A DNA stretch of 31,609 nucleotides, taken from an uncultured Eubacteriales bacterium (GTDB lineage: Bacteria > Bacillota > Clostridia > Oscillospirales > Oscillospiraceae). The notes beneath the pieces are model-generated. The model had not been told where the DNA came from, did no database searches, and worked only from the letters and a program-made list of their open reading frames with translations. A program made the translations under genes and the position numbers. Positions 1 to 9,295 of the stretch are shown piece after piece (position 1 is the stretch's first letter; each line of letters opens with the position of its first letter). The stretch is taken from contig URSX01000010.1 in NCBI GenBank assembly GCA_900550615.1, positions 1 through 31,609 on the forward strand, given 5' to 3'.

Positions 1-9
1 TCCTCTCAT
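1..9 (-). CDS. rsgA: Start of a gene cut by the window edge, probably rsgA
   Basis: Reading the minus strand past the prkC stop, an ATG lies at 9-7, preceded by GGAG with a five-base spacer. It encodes Met-Arg-Gly before the window ends. In Firmicutes the gene after prkC is usually rsgA, the small-subunit assembly GTPase, and many RsgA proteins begin Met-Arg-Gly or similar. Only three codons are visible, so the identity rests on synteny, the ribosome binding site and these residues. Any other gene in this position would look the same. Confidence 0.5.
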
Positions 10-29
10 ATAAGCTCCGATTATGTGGA

Positions 30-1994
30 TCAATTACCCGCGTCAATGTCATCCGAGTGTCCCGGTTTCTGATCCTGGTTGGGCTTTGACATGACGATGG
101 TGATGGTGCTGCCTTTTTCCGCCGAGCCCATGGGGCTATAGCTCTCCACCACACAGGTGTCGCTCTGCTCGCCCTGCCACAGAACCTCTACCTCAAACCC
201 GGCGTTTTCCAGGACGCGCTTGGCGTCTGCCAGTGGTGCCTTCTTCACGTCAGGGATACGCACGGCGGTATTCTCCGGTCCCTTACTGATGGTGAAATAG
301 ATGTGGTCGCCGGTCTGCGCGTCGGTACCCAAGGCAATGCTCTGGCCGATGACGGTTCCCTCGGGCTTATCGCTGTATTCGCTGGCGCTTGTGCCCACCA
401 CAAGGCCCAGCTCTTCCGCCAGGGCCACGGCCTTCTCCTCCGTCATGTTCACAAAGCTGGGGATCGCAATGGGCTTGACCTCCTTTCCGGAGCTGATATA
501 GAGGATCACGGCACTGTTTTTCTCGATCTGGCTGCCTTCCTCGGGGCTGGTGCCGACGACCTTGCCCTTTTCCACCGTGTCGGAGGATTTGGGCTGGATC
601 TGGATGCTCAGGCCCAGATTCATATTGTTCAGCGCTGTCTTGGCCTTTGCCTCGGTCATCCCTGCCAGGGCAGGCACATAGGACTTCTCCTCCTTAGCGC
701 AGATATAGACCTGGATCACCATGTTGTTTTTACGGACTGTGCCCTCCACAGGGTCCTGGGAAATGATCTGCCCCTCGCTGTACTTGCTGCTCTCCTTGGA
801 GCCGATCACATCAATGGTAAAGATCCCCTTGATGCCCTGGTCCTTTTCCGCATCCTCCACGGTCAGCCCGAGAATATTAGGCACCTTAGTGCCATCCGTC
901 TTCTCCCCGCCGCCAAATCCGCCGGACAGGATGGTAAATATCAGGAAAATAGCCAGCAGTGCCCCGGCAAAGACGCCGATGAGGATAGCCATGCGCTTTT
1001 TCTCGGATTTTGTACCGGCGATGCTGTTTTTCCCAGCCTTTTCTGGCCGCTCCGCCGGTTCCTTTCTGCTGCGCACCGCCTCATGAATCTCTTTCTTGTT
1101 AATATATCTGGTGGGCTCTGTGTCCTCCTGCTCGGTCAGCTCCTCCCGGATGTATTCCAGATCCAGCTCCGGGTTTTTCCGGAAGCTCTCCAGATCCTCC
1201 AGCATATCGGCAGCGGATGCGTACCGCTTGTGGATGTTGGCGCACATGGCCTTCATGCAGATCAGCTCCAGCGCCTTGGGCACATCCGGCCGGATCTCAC
1301 TGGGTGCCAGGGGCACCGAGCTCAAATGCTGGATGGCCACGGACACGGCAGAATCCCCCTCAAAGGGCAGCCGTCCCGTCAGCATTTCATACAGCACCAC
1401 GCCGGCGGAGTAAATGTCGGACCGGGCGTCGATGTGTTCTCCCCGGGCCTGCTCGGGCGAGATATAGTGTACCGAGCCCAAGGCCTCCTGGGTCATGGTC
1501 TGGGCATTGTTCTGCAAACACGCGATGCCGAAATCGGCCACTTTCACGCTGCCGTCGCGCAGGACCATAATATTCTGCGGCTTGATATCCCGGTGAATGA
1601 TCCCCCGGCTGTGGGCGTGCTCCAGAGCTCGCATGATCTGGATGATAAAGTGCAGAGATTCCCGCCAATCCATCTCCCCCCTGCGGGCCATGTACTGCTT
1701 GAGGGTAATGCCGTCGATCAGCTCCATGACGATATACTCCGTGTCGCCGCTGGTGGAGACATCATATACGGAAACGATATTGACGTGGGACAGCTGAGCC
1801 ACAGCCCGGCTCTCATCCCGGAAGCGGCGGCGGATCTCCTCATTTTCCGCCATATCAGCTTTCAGGATCTTGATCGCCACCATGCGGTTGAGTCGGTGGC
1901 ATTTCGCCTTATATACATTGGCCATTCCGCCGGAACCGATCTGCTCTATGATCTCATAGCGGTCGTCCAGCATTTTTCCTATGTACTTATCCAT
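30..1994 (-). CDS. prkC: PASTA-domain Ser/Thr protein kinase (PrkC/Stk family)
   Basis: This is a membrane receptor kinase that senses cell-wall fragments and phosphorylates division, wall and translation targets in Gram-positive bacteria. The kinase domain covers about residues 12-270: glycine loop GSGGMA at 20-25, VAIK lysine K42, catalytic HRDIKPQN at 134-141 (D136), DFG at 154-156 and SPE at 179-181. A charged juxtamembrane linker runs to about 334, one transmembrane helix spans about 335-357, and four extracellular PASTA repeats follow (about 366-434, 436-503, 507-572, 576-637). At 654 residues it is a normal family length. The ATG has AAAGGAG eight bases upstream. It starts 13 bases after its antagonist phosphatase gene, the standard pair, so the two are probably translated from one mRNA. 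Confidence 0.97.
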   Translation of the reverse strand: MDKYIGKMLDDRYEIIEQIGSGGMANVYKAKCHRLNRMVAIKILKADMAENEEIRRRFRDESRAVAQLSHVNIVSVYDVSTSGDTEYIVMELIDGITLKQYMARRGEMDWRESLHFIIQIMRALEHAHSRGIIHRDIKPQNIMVLRDGSVKVADFGIACLQNNAQTMTQEALGSVHYISPEQARGEHIDARSDIYSAGVVLYEMLTGRLPFEGDSAVSVAIQHLSSVPLAPSEIRPDVPKALELICMKAMCANIHKRYASAADMLEDLESFRKNPELDLEYIREELTEQEDTEPTRYINKKEIHEAVRSRKEPAERPEKAGKNSIAGTKSEKKRMAILIGVFAGALLAIFLIFTILSGGFGGGEKTDGTKVPNILGLTVEDAEKDQGIKGIFTIDVIGSKESSKYSEGQIISQDPVEGTVRKNNMVIQVYICAKEEKSYVPALAGMTEAKAKTALNNMNLGLSIQIQPKSSDTVEKGKVVGTSPEEGSQIEKNSAVILYISSGKEVKPIAIPSFVNMTEEKAVALAEELGLVVGTSASEYSDKPEGTVIGQSIALGTDAQTGDHIYFTISKGPENTAVRIPDVKKAPLADAKRVLENAGFEVEVLWQGEQSDTCVVESYSPMGSAEKGSTITIVMSKPNQDQKPGHSDDIDAGN

Positions 1995-2007
1995 ATTTGA
2001 ATCTCCT

Positions 2008-2739
2008 TTAAATGTTCTGAATCAGGATCGCGGTCACATTGTCCGGTGCCCCTCGGCTCATGGAAATGTCGACCAGTCTCTGCAGGCAGTGCTCCGGCTC
2101 TTCCGTGTGAACGATCTCAAACAGCATTTCCTGATCGCTGACGGTGTTCACCAGTCCGTCCGTGCACAGGAGCAGAAAATCTCCCTGCTTCCACTTGTGG
2201 TCAAATTCATCGTCCTGCACAGATTCTTCCGGCCCCAGCGCCCGGGTGATCAGATTCCGTCCCGGATGCTTTTTTGCCTGTTCCTTTGTAAGATTTCCCT
2301 GTTCCACCATGGATTCAACCAGGGAATGATCCTTCGAGATCTGCCGTATTCCCGCATGGGAGAGCAGGTATGCGCGGCTGTCGCCCACATTGCTGACGAC
2401 CACGTCCTCGCCCCGGATGATGGCGGAAACCAGCGTCGTTCCCATACTCTGAATGGAGGTTTCCTCCTGGGCTCTGTCCCGTATGGCGGCATTTGCGGCG
2501 GCAATGGCAAACCCGGAGACCTCCTTCAGCTGCTCCGTGGTCATATGGCCGCGCAGAAGATTCTCCAGCTGCTCCCGATAGGTGGCCACAGCCAGACGGC
2601 TCGCCACTGCGCCACCGTCTGTGCCGCCCATACCGTCGCAAACCACGGCGGCGGTATATTCGCCTATGAGCATCGTTCCGCAGGCGTCCTGGTTCTCATG
2701 CCGCACAAGACCGATATCCGATATGCTCCAAATTCTCAT
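2008..2739 (-). CDS. stp: PP2C-family Ser/Thr phosphatase (Stp/PrpC)
   Basis: This metal-dependent cytoplasmic phosphatase reverses the action of the PrkC kinase encoded next. The 243 residues are all PP2C domain. Metal-binding motifs are visible in order: ENQD with D18, DGMGG with D35 and G36, the VGDSR block at 118-122, TDG with D194, and the final DN at 233-234. The length matches bacterial PrpC (about 240-250). Its ATG overlaps the rlmN stop by four bases (ATGA), which indicates translational coupling, and prkC follows after 13 bases. No membrane segment or extra domain is present. Confidence 0.96.
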   Translation of the reverse strand: MRIWSISDIGLVRHENQDACGTMLIGEYTAAVVCDGMGGTDGGAVASRLAVATYREQLENLLRGHMTTEQLKEVSGFAIAAANAAIRDRAQEETSIQSMGTTLVSAIIRGEDVVVSNVGDSRAYLLSHAGIRQISKDHSLVESMVEQGNLTKEQAKKHPGRNLITRALGPEESVQDDEFDHKWKQGDFLLLCTDGLVNTVSDQEMLFEIVHTEEPEHCLQRLVDISMSRGAPDNVTAILIQNI

Positions 2740-3776
2740 TTCCGGCTCCCGCCCTCCTTTTCCTCCATGGCCTTGCGGCGCAGTTGGCCGCAGGAGGCGT
2801 CAATATCCCCGCCCAGGCTCCGCCGCACAGTGGCGGTCACGCCGTGGGATTCCAGTCTTTTTTGGAAGGCCGCCACCCGGCGGCTTGGCTTAAACGGGCT
2901 CTCCACCACGTCATTCAGCGGGATCAGGTTCACATGCCCCGGCATCCCTGCCAGCTTTCTGGCAATGAGATCCGCCTGCCAATCGTGGTCGTTCACCCCG
3001 TCTATCATGGCATATTCAAAGGAGATCCGCCGCCCGGTCACCGCAAAATAGCGGTGGCACGCGGCAAACAGCTCCTCCACATCGTACTTCCGATTCACCG
3101 GCATGATCCGCGAGCGCGTCTCAGAATCCGGTGCATGCAGCGAAACCGACAGCGTAAGCTGCAGATGCTGACCGGCCAGGAACTCGATCCCGGGGATCAC
3201 CCCGCAGGTGGACAGGCTGATATGCCGCATTCCGATGTTCAGCCCATCCGGATGATTCACCAGCTCCAGAAATTTCAGCACATTATCCCGGTTATCCAGC
3301 GGTTCTCCGATGCCCATGAGCACAATGTTGGATATCACCCGCCCGGAGTCCAGCTGGGTAAACAGCACCTGATCCAGCATCTCCGACGGCGTCAGATCCC
3401 GCACCCGCCCCGCAATGGTGGAGGCGCAGAAGGCGCAGCCCATGCGGCAGCCCACTTGAGAGGAAATGCACACCGTGTTCCCGTGGCGGTACTGCATCAG
3501 CACCGTTTCAATGCAGTTTCCGTCCTGCAGCTCCCACAGGTACTTGATGGTCCCGTCCAGCCGGGACTCCTGCTTGCGCACCACCTTCGGTACCGTAATG
3601 CGGCAGCTTTGCGCCAGCTTCCCGCGCAGCTCCTTGGATAGATTGCTCATTTCCTCGAAGGATCCTGCCCCCCTGTGCAGCCAGGTGAACACCTGCTTCG
3701 CCCGGAAGGCAGGCTGGCCCATTTCCCGGAAAAATATCTCCATTTCTCCTCTGGTCATGGATTTGATGTCCGTCAT
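2736..3776 (-). CDS. rlmN: Dual-specificity rRNA/tRNA adenine-C2 methyltransferase RlmN
   Basis: A radical SAM enzyme that methylates C2 of A2503 in 23S rRNA and of A37 in some tRNAs. The cluster motif C-x3-C-x2-C is C110, C114, C117. The GxGEP-type motif MGIGEP is at 154-159. By comparison with the E. coli enzyme, C103 and C329 (in DASCGQL) take the places of the two methyl-transfer cysteines, with a constant offset of 15 for C103 and the cluster. At 346 residues it is of normal size. The ATG has a GGAGGG ribosome site nearby. It sits 30 bases after rsmB and overlaps stp by four bases. Confidence 0.97.
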   Translation of the reverse strand: MTDIKSMTRGEMEIFFREMGQPAFRAKQVFTWLHRGAGSFEEMSNLSKELRGKLAQSCRITVPKVVRKQESRLDGTIKYLWELQDGNCIETVLMQYRHGNTVCISSQVGCRMGCAFCASTIAGRVRDLTPSEMLDQVLFTQLDSGRVISNIVLMGIGEPLDNRDNVLKFLELVNHPDGLNIGMRHISLSTCGVIPGIEFLAGQHLQLTLSVSLHAPDSETRSRIMPVNRKYDVEELFAACHRYFAVTGRRISFEYAMIDGVNDHDWQADLIARKLAGMPGHVNLIPLNDVVESPFKPSRRVAAFQKRLESHGVTATVRRSLGGDIDASCGQLRRKAMEEKEGGSRK

Positions 3777-3806
3777 GCCTGCCCTCCTGTTCGTTTCCAG
3801 TATTGT

Positions 3807-5147
3807 TCAGTCTTTTCTCTTCATGCGGCAGATGTAGAATCCATCCGTCCCATGCCTCTGAGGCCATAGGGTCAGCCGTCCGTCACTGCGCCCGATGGGC
3901 AGCGGCAGCGAAAACGGCGTCAACTCAAACTCCGGATGCGCCTGCAAAAAGGCATCCGTGATCCCCTGGTTTTCCTCCGGCAGCACCGTGCAGGTGGAGT
4001 AGACCAACACCCCGCCGGGCCGCACATATTCGCACACGTTCTCCAGAATATCCCGCTGGATCGCCGGGATCTGTCCCAGCTCCTTGGGATCCTTGTAGCG
4101 TATATCCGGCTTTTTCCTGATGATTCCCAGTCCCGAGCAAGGCACATCGGCAATTACGACATCCACTTCCCGGTCCCAAGCGGTATGATGCTCTCTGGCA
4201 TCTGCCAGGGCTGCGCGGATGCAGGTAATGCCCAACCGCTGTGCGCCGCTTTCAATCAGCTTCAGCTTGTGCGGGTGGATATCACAGGACAAAATCTCCC
4301 CCCGGTTCTCCATTGCAATGGCCGCCGCGAAGGATTTTCCCCCCGGAGCCGCGCACACATCCTGTATCCGATCCCCCGGCTTAACTCCGGCCACTACCGC
4401 AGCCAGATGTGCCGCCGCATCCTGTACCATGAAGCGCCCTTGGGAAAAGGCAGGCAGATCCTCCAGATTTCCCGTACCGCTGACGGTGAAGCAGTGCGGC
4501 AGCCACGGATGCCGCTCCACCGCCGCACCTGCCTGCTTCAGCTCCTCCTCCAAAGACTCATCGTCCGTCTTGAGCAGATTTGTCTGAATGGTGGTCGGTA
4601 CGATCTCATTGTTTCCCTGCAGGAAGCGCTCTGCTTCCTCCTCGGGAAGAAGTTCCAGCAGCCGCTTGACCAGCCACAGCGGGTGACTATACCTTATGGA
4701 GAGGTATTCCGCCCCATCGCTGTGGGGCAGATCCGGCATGTTCATCCAATTGGTCACAAACTTACGCAGCACAGCGTTGACCATGCCCGTAGCCCGGGGT
4801 CTTTGGTTCCGGCGGCACATCTCCACCGCCTCATTCACCGCAGCCCGGTGGGGGATCTTATCCATGAACAGGATCTGATAGCCCCCGATGCGCAGGATAT
4901 TCCGGATCACAGGCTCCAGCCTGTGGGCCTTCTGCACACAGTAGCAGGAAATGTAGTAATCCAGCAGCATCCGGTTCTGGATCACCCCATAGCTCAGCCG
5001 GGTGGCCAGCGCCGCCTCTCTGCTGTCCAGTCCGTTTTTGGCAATGGTGCGTTTCAGGCTGCCGTCGGACCACGCATTGGCCCGCTCCACCTGCATCAGC
5101 ACCTCCAGCGCCGTATCCCGGGCTGTTAAATTCTTCTTTTCACTCAT
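3807..5147 (-). CDS. rsmB: 16S rRNA (cytosine-967-C5) methyltransferase RsmB
   Basis: Forms m5C967 in 16S rRNA. An N-terminal NusB-like RNA-binding domain covers about residues 8-135, followed by the Rossmann methyltransferase domain. The SAM loop VCAAPGGK is at 264-271. The two cysteines of m5C enzymes are present: C337 in DVPCSG and C386 in YSTC, one catalytic and one for product release. The 446 residues fit the family. The ATG overlaps the fmt stop by four bases, consistent with the usual fmt-rsmB-rlmN order in Firmicutes. Confidence 0.96.
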   Translation of the reverse strand: MSEKKNLTARDTALEVLMQVERANAWSDGSLKRTIAKNGLDSREAALATRLSYGVIQNRMLLDYYISCYCVQKAHRLEPVIRNILRIGGYQILFMDKIPHRAAVNEAVEMCRRNQRPRATGMVNAVLRKFVTNWMNMPDLPHSDGAEYLSIRYSHPLWLVKRLLELLPEEEAERFLQGNNEIVPTTIQTNLLKTDDESLEEELKQAGAAVERHPWLPHCFTVSGTGNLEDLPAFSQGRFMVQDAAAHLAAVVAGVKPGDRIQDVCAAPGGKSFAAAIAMENRGEILSCDIHPHKLKLIESGAQRLGITCIRAALADAREHHTAWDREVDVVIADVPCSGLGIIRKKPDIRYKDPKELGQIPAIQRDILENVCEYVRPGGVLVYSTCTVLPEENQGITDAFLQAHPEFELTPFSLPLPIGRSDGRLTLWPQRHGTDGFYICRMKRKD

Positions 5148-6064
5148 TGCTTTATTTCAATGGGATGCCCCCGGAGATAATCCGCGGCCATCATGCGCTT
5201 TCCGCCCTCTGCCTGCAACTGCAGGATCCACAGGCTGCGTCCGTCTCCGCAGGCGATCTCCAGGCCCCGCTTGTCTGCGGTCACAATGGCTCCGGCCTCT
5301 GCCTGCACTTCTCCGCCTATCCTTGTCTTAAAGACCTTTACCTTTTTCCCGCCTAGCTCCATAGTGGCGCAAGGCCAGGGGATAAGCCCCCGCACCTGGT
5401 CGTGCAGCGCCTGGGCCGACCGAGACCAATCCATAGGGGAGAGCTCCTTGCTCAGCATCGGCGCATAGGAAAAGGCACTGTGATCCTGCGGGGTACGCAC
5501 TACCGTGCCGCTGGCCAGCTGTCCAATGGCCTCCGCCAGGGCGTCTGCGCCCAGCAGGGCCAGACGCCCTGTCAGCTCCTGTGCATCCTCCTCCGGCAGG
5601 ATCTCCGTTTTTCTCATGCAGATCACATCCCCGGCGTCCAGCTCCTTCGCCATATACATGATGGTGACGCCGGTCTCCTTCCTCCCGTCCAGAATGGCCC
5701 AGTTGATAGGGGCCGCTCCCCGGTATTGGGGCAGAATAGAGGAGTGTACATTGATTGCACCCATAGGAGCCGCCGACAAAATATCCTCCGGCAGGATCCG
5801 CCCATAGGCCGCCACAACGATCAGCTCCGGCCGCAGCTTCTCCACAATGGCCAGGGCGCTGCCGTCACGCATTTTCGTGGGCTGATAAACATCCAGACCA
5901 CATATAAGGGCATATTCCTTTACGGGGGAAAAGGTCATTTTCATCCCCCGGTTCTTCGGCTTGTCCGGCTGTGTAAACACGCCGCAGATCTCGTGGCCGT
6001 CCTCTACCAGCCGCTTCAGCTGCTCCACAGCGAAATCCGGCGTTCCCATAAACAGAATGCGCAT
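5144..6064 (-). CDS. fmt: Methionyl-tRNA formyltransferase
   Basis: Transfers the formyl group of 10-formyl-THF to initiator Met-tRNA. The N-terminal formyltransferase domain covers about 1-205, with the signature NVHSSILP at 105-112. By comparison with E. coli Fmt (N106, H108, D144), N105, H107 and D143 are the catalytic residues. The C-terminal OB-like tRNA-binding domain covers about 207-300. At 306 residues the length is typical. The start ATG shares its A with the def stop (TAATG), so formylation and deformylation enzymes are translationally coupled. Confidence 0.97.
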   Translation of the reverse strand: MRILFMGTPDFAVEQLKRLVEDGHEICGVFTQPDKPKNRGMKMTFSPVKEYALICGLDVYQPTKMRDGSALAIVEKLRPELIVVAAYGRILPEDILSAAPMGAINVHSSILPQYRGAAPINWAILDGRKETGVTIMYMAKELDAGDVICMRKTEILPEEDAQELTGRLALLGADALAEAIGQLASGTVVRTPQDHSAFSYAPMLSKELSPMDWSRSAQALHDQVRGLIPWPCATMELGGKKVKVFKTRIGGEVQAEAGAIVTADKRGLEIACGDGRSLWILQLQAEGGKRMMAADYLRGHPIEIKQ

Positions 6065-6564
6065 TACTTCTCGCCTTCCTCCTGCTTCCGGATAAACTCC
6101 TGCAGCTCCTCCTCGCTCATCAGGTGATCCGTGTGCTCCACGAACAGATGTCCGTCCAGATGCTCGATCTCATGGCAGAAGCACCGGGCCGTCAGGTCGG
6201 AATCCATTACCTCGAAGAAATTGCCATTTCGGTCCTGGGCGCGCACCCGCACCACCTCCGGCCGGGTCACCACGCCATACTTGCCGGGTACACTGAGGCA
6301 GCCCTCCAGGCCGGTCTGCTCCCCCTCGGTATAAATGATCTCGGGATTCACCAGTTCGATGATCTCGTCGTCCTCGTTCTGCACCACGCAAACCCGGCGC
6401 AGAATTCCCACCTGCGGCGCGGCAAGGCCCACTCCGCCGGAATCCAACAGCGTCTCCGTCATATCATCCAGCAGTATGTGCAGGCGGCTGTTGAATTCCG
6501 TAACCGGCCGGCATACTTTGGTCAAGCACTCGTCTCCCTGCAATACGATCCTTCGCAGTGCCAT
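6064..6564 (-). CDS. def: Peptide deformylase
   Basis: Removes the N-formyl group from nascent proteins and is metal-dependent. All three motifs are intact: GVGLAAPQ at 44-51, EGCLS at 87-91 (metal ligand C89) and HEIEH at 131-135 (ligands H131, H135, catalytic E132). At 166 residues it is of type 1 size, with a polar acidic C-terminal tail. It begins 18 bases downstream of priA and is followed by fmt with a one-base overlap. The product acts at the ribosome exit in the cytoplasm. Confidence 0.97.
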   Translation of the reverse strand: MALRRIVLQGDECLTKVCRPVTEFNSRLHILLDDMTETLLDSGGVGLAAPQVGILRRVCVVQNEDDEIIELVNPEIIYTEGEQTGLEGCLSVPGKYGVVTRPEVVRVRAQDRNGNFFEVMDSDLTARCFCHEIEHLDGHLFVEHTDHLMSEEELQEFIRKQEEGEK

Positions 6565-6582
6565 GTCAATTCCTCCATCCTA

Positions 6583-9009
6583 TTAATTCATACGGTTGCA
6601 CTCTGCAAAGATATGCAGCGTGCGGTTCTCTTTTCTTTTGGCAAATTCCTTCATATAGGCTGCCAGCAGCCGTCTCACCGGTGCCGAGCACTTTCCCACC
6701 ACCGTGATGCGGTAGCGAAACCGGTTGTTCACCTTAACGACCCCGGCCGGTGCCGGGCCCAGGATCTCAAGCTCCATCTCGTCGTATGGTGCCTTTCCGG
6801 CGGCAAGGCGCAGGCTGTCCCGCACCTGCACGCAGGCCCGGCGCACGGCCTCCTCCTCCGTCCCGGTCACTGTCAGGATCACCTCGTCGGCAAAGGGCGG
6901 CTCTCGCCGGATCCGGCGCAGCCCGATCTCCCTGCGGAAAAAGCTCTCATAGTCCTGGGCCGCAGCATCCAGCAGCACCTCGTTTTCCGGCGTATACGTC
7001 TGTATCACGGCCCGTCCCAGGCTGGCGCCCCGTCCGGCCCGTCCCACCACCTGGGTCAGCAGCACAAATGTGCGCTCTGCCGCCCGGTAGTGGTCCACAT
7101 ACAGCGACTGATCCGCTGCCAGAACGCCCACCAGCGTAACTGTATCAAAATCCAAACCCTTGGCCACCATCTGGGTACCCAGCAGGATCGGAATTTTCTC
7201 CTTTTCAAATTTTTGCAGCATTTTCTCATGCTGCCCGCCTACCGAGTCGGCGTCCATCCGCAGAACAGGTGTCCCGGGAAACAGCTCCTTCAGCTCCTGC
7301 TCCACCTTCTGGGTGCCGGAACCAATGGGCTTAAAGGGTATGCCGCACTCCGGGCATTCCTCGGCAAACGGCTCCGAATAGCCGCAATAATGGCACATCA
7401 TCCGCCTGTTGGCGGAGTGATAGGTCAAATAGACGCTGCACCGGGGGCATTGCGGCACATAGCCGCAGCCCGGGCAGATCATCTGTCGGCTGTTGCCTCT
7501 GCGGTTGAGAAACAAAATCGTCTGCTGTCCCAGCTCCAGATTCTTCTGTATCTCCCGATACAGGGGCTGGCTGATGGACGTGCAGTTTCCCTGCCGCAGC
7601 TCCTGGCGCATGTCTGCCAGAGTGACCGACGGCAGCGCATTTTGGTTGTATCGTTTGCGCAGCAGCGCCAGGTGATAGTCTCCCTTTTGAGCCAGGTACG
7701 CCGTTTCAACCGTCGGAGTCGCGGACCCGAGGACCAGCCACGCGCCTTCTCTGGCACAGCGGAATTTGGCAATATCCCTGGCATGGTAGCACGGCGGATT
7801 CTCCGATTCGTAGGAACCCTCCTGCTCCTCGTCTATCACGATCATACCCAGATGGGACAGCGGTGCAAACACGGCGGATCTTGTTCCCAGCACGATCTTT
7901 GCCATCCCTTTTCGGATGCGTTTATACTGGTCATACCGCTCTGCGATGCCCAGTCCGCTGTGCAGCAGGGCCACATCCTCCCCGAAATAGGCGGAAAATC
8001 TCTGCATCATCTGCGGCGTCAGGGCGATCTCCGGCACAAGGATCATGGCCGTTTTCCCCTCCTGCAGCAGCCGCTGCGCCAGGGAAATATAGATTTCCGT
8101 CTTTCCGCTGCCTGTGACGCCCTGCAGCAGCGTGACCCCCGGTTTTCCCCCGTGGATCCGCTGCAGGATCTGGTCATACGCTGTCTGCTGCTCCTCGTTC
8201 AGGCGGATCTCCGGTGCCTTGCTGTCAGCCGGGCGAAGCTGCACCCGGAATACCTCCTGCTCCCTCTGGGACAGGATCTCCGCATGCACCATTTTTGTCA
8301 CCGCTCCTCGGCTGATGCCTGTGAAATACAGCAGCTCATGCAGGGAGGTCTCCCCATTTTTCAGCAAAAATGCCAGCGCATCCGCCTGGCGCGGAGCCCG
8401 GTTCCGTTTCTCCCGGAGCAGCGCCTCCGCCTCCTCCGGCCCGATGGCCAGTGAGATCAACTTGTCGGTCTTGTCGGCTGTGCGCCGGCTGGATTCCCGG
8501 CGGCAGGATGCAAGTCCCATCTCCTGCAGCTTTTGCAGGATGACCCGGGCCTGGGGCTGTGCCGCCTGTAAGTCAGAAAAGCTCTGTTCCCCCTGTCGGA
8601 GCCGCTCCGCCAGCTGAAGCTCTTTATCCGTCAGGGTCTCGCCGCACACATTCCCGCACAGTGTCCATATCTCCCTGTGTTGGTACCACAGTCCAATGGG
8701 CAGGATCGCGTGGAGCGCGTCATAGAATGTGCAGAAATACCGCTGGCACATCCACAACGCCAGGCGAATTTGTTCCCCGGATAGCTGCGGCGTCTCGTCC
8801 AGCACAGATTCGATGGCCTTCAGCTGCCGATCCGGCCGCCCGGTCTCCACAGCCAGCACCATTCCCTCCGAGCGGCGGTTTCCCCTGCCGAAGGGTACTG
8901 TGACCCGCATCCCGGCGCAGACATTCATCCCCTCCGGGGCCAGGTAATCATAGGGCTTGTCTATGGCGTAGGTAGCCGCCTCTATTGCGATTTTGGCGAT
9001 CTGCGCCAT
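6583..9009 (-). CDS. priA: Primosomal protein N' (replication restart helicase PriA)
   Basis: A superfamily 2 3'-to-5' helicase that reloads the replisome at stalled forks. The N-terminal DNA-binding domain covers about residues 1-110. Walker A GVTGSGKT is at 297-304. The Walker B motif reads DEEQ (393-396) where E. coli and Bacillus have DEEH. GSATP is at 428-432. The eight zinc cysteines inserted in the helicase core are C512, C515, C521, C524, C539, C542, C552 and C555. The motif VI arginine region is QVVGRAGRG at 653-661. The 808-residue length is normal. It follows rpoZ directly (18 bases); coaBC, which lies between them in Bacillus, is missing here. Confidence 0.96.
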   Translation of the reverse strand: MAQIAKIAIEAATYAIDKPYDYLAPEGMNVCAGMRVTVPFGRGNRRSEGMVLAVETGRPDRQLKAIESVLDETPQLSGEQIRLALWMCQRYFCTFYDALHAILPIGLWYQHREIWTLCGNVCGETLTDKELQLAERLRQGEQSFSDLQAAQPQARVILQKLQEMGLASCRRESSRRTADKTDKLISLAIGPEEAEALLREKRNRAPRQADALAFLLKNGETSLHELLYFTGISRGAVTKMVHAEILSQREQEVFRVQLRPADSKAPEIRLNEEQQTAYDQILQRIHGGKPGVTLLQGVTGSGKTEIYISLAQRLLQEGKTAMILVPEIALTPQMMQRFSAYFGEDVALLHSGLGIAERYDQYKRIRKGMAKIVLGTRSAVFAPLSHLGMIVIDEEQEGSYESENPPCYHARDIAKFRCAREGAWLVLGSATPTVETAYLAQKGDYHLALLRKRYNQNALPSVTLADMRQELRQGNCTSISQPLYREIQKNLELGQQTILFLNRRGNSRQMICPGCGYVPQCPRCSVYLTYHSANRRMMCHYCGYSEPFAEECPECGIPFKPIGSGTQKVEQELKELFPGTPVLRMDADSVGGQHEKMLQKFEKEKIPILLGTQMVAKGLDFDTVTLVGVLAADQSLYVDHYRAAERTFVLLTQVVGRAGRGASLGRAVIQTYTPENEVLLDAAAQDYESFFRREIGLRRIRREPPFADEVILTVTGTEEEAVRRACVQVRDSLRLAAGKAPYDEMELEILGPAPAGVVKVNNRFRYRITVVGKCSAPVRRLLAAYMKEFAKRKENRTLHIFAECNRMN

Positions 9010-9027
9010 AGCTCTCTTACCTCCCGA

Positions 9028-9249
9028 TCACGCGTTGTCCGTGTCGATGCCGGTGTCGATGGTCGATGCGTCGAAAAGGCCCTCCGCCACTTCATTGATG
9101 GCCAGGGTCACAGGCTTTTCCTCCAGGATCTCGCCGTTTGCCTCCGCCTCCTGGGCGATCTGGCGAGCCCGGCGGGCCACCACGTTGACCATCATATAGC
9201 GGTTGGGAATGTACTCAGTGAGTTTCGTCATTGCGGGATACAGCATCAT
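9028..9249 (-). CDS. rpoZ: RNA polymerase omega subunit
   Basis: A small subunit that helps assemble RNA polymerase beta-prime. The 73 residues include the family signature NRYMMVNVVARRARQIA (about 16-32) and a segment (KPVTLAINEVAEG) typical of Firmicutes omega. A ribosome site AGGAAG lies nine bases before the first of two consecutive ATGs; a start at the second, or at Met7, would also give a normal protein. It sits 46 bases after gmk, the usual gmk-rpoZ pairing, and 18 bases before priA. Confidence 0.93.
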   Translation of the reverse strand: MMLYPAMTKLTEYIPNRYMMVNVVARRARQIAQEAEANGEILEEKPVTLAINEVAEGLFDASTIDTGIDTDNA

Positions 9250-9295
9250 AATAATCTACTTCCTATCTGCCTTACGGCGAAAATTTAAAACAACA

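Noticed and set aside
303..2000. A 565-codon plus-strand open frame opposite prkC
   Set aside because: Same reason: low-complexity translation, no ribosome site, and the minus strand encodes an intact kinase.
6124..8454. A 776-codon open frame on the plus strand opposite def and priA
   Set aside because: It mirrors high-GC coding sequence on the other strand; its His/Gln/Arg/Leu-rich translation has no family features, while def and priA carry complete motifs.
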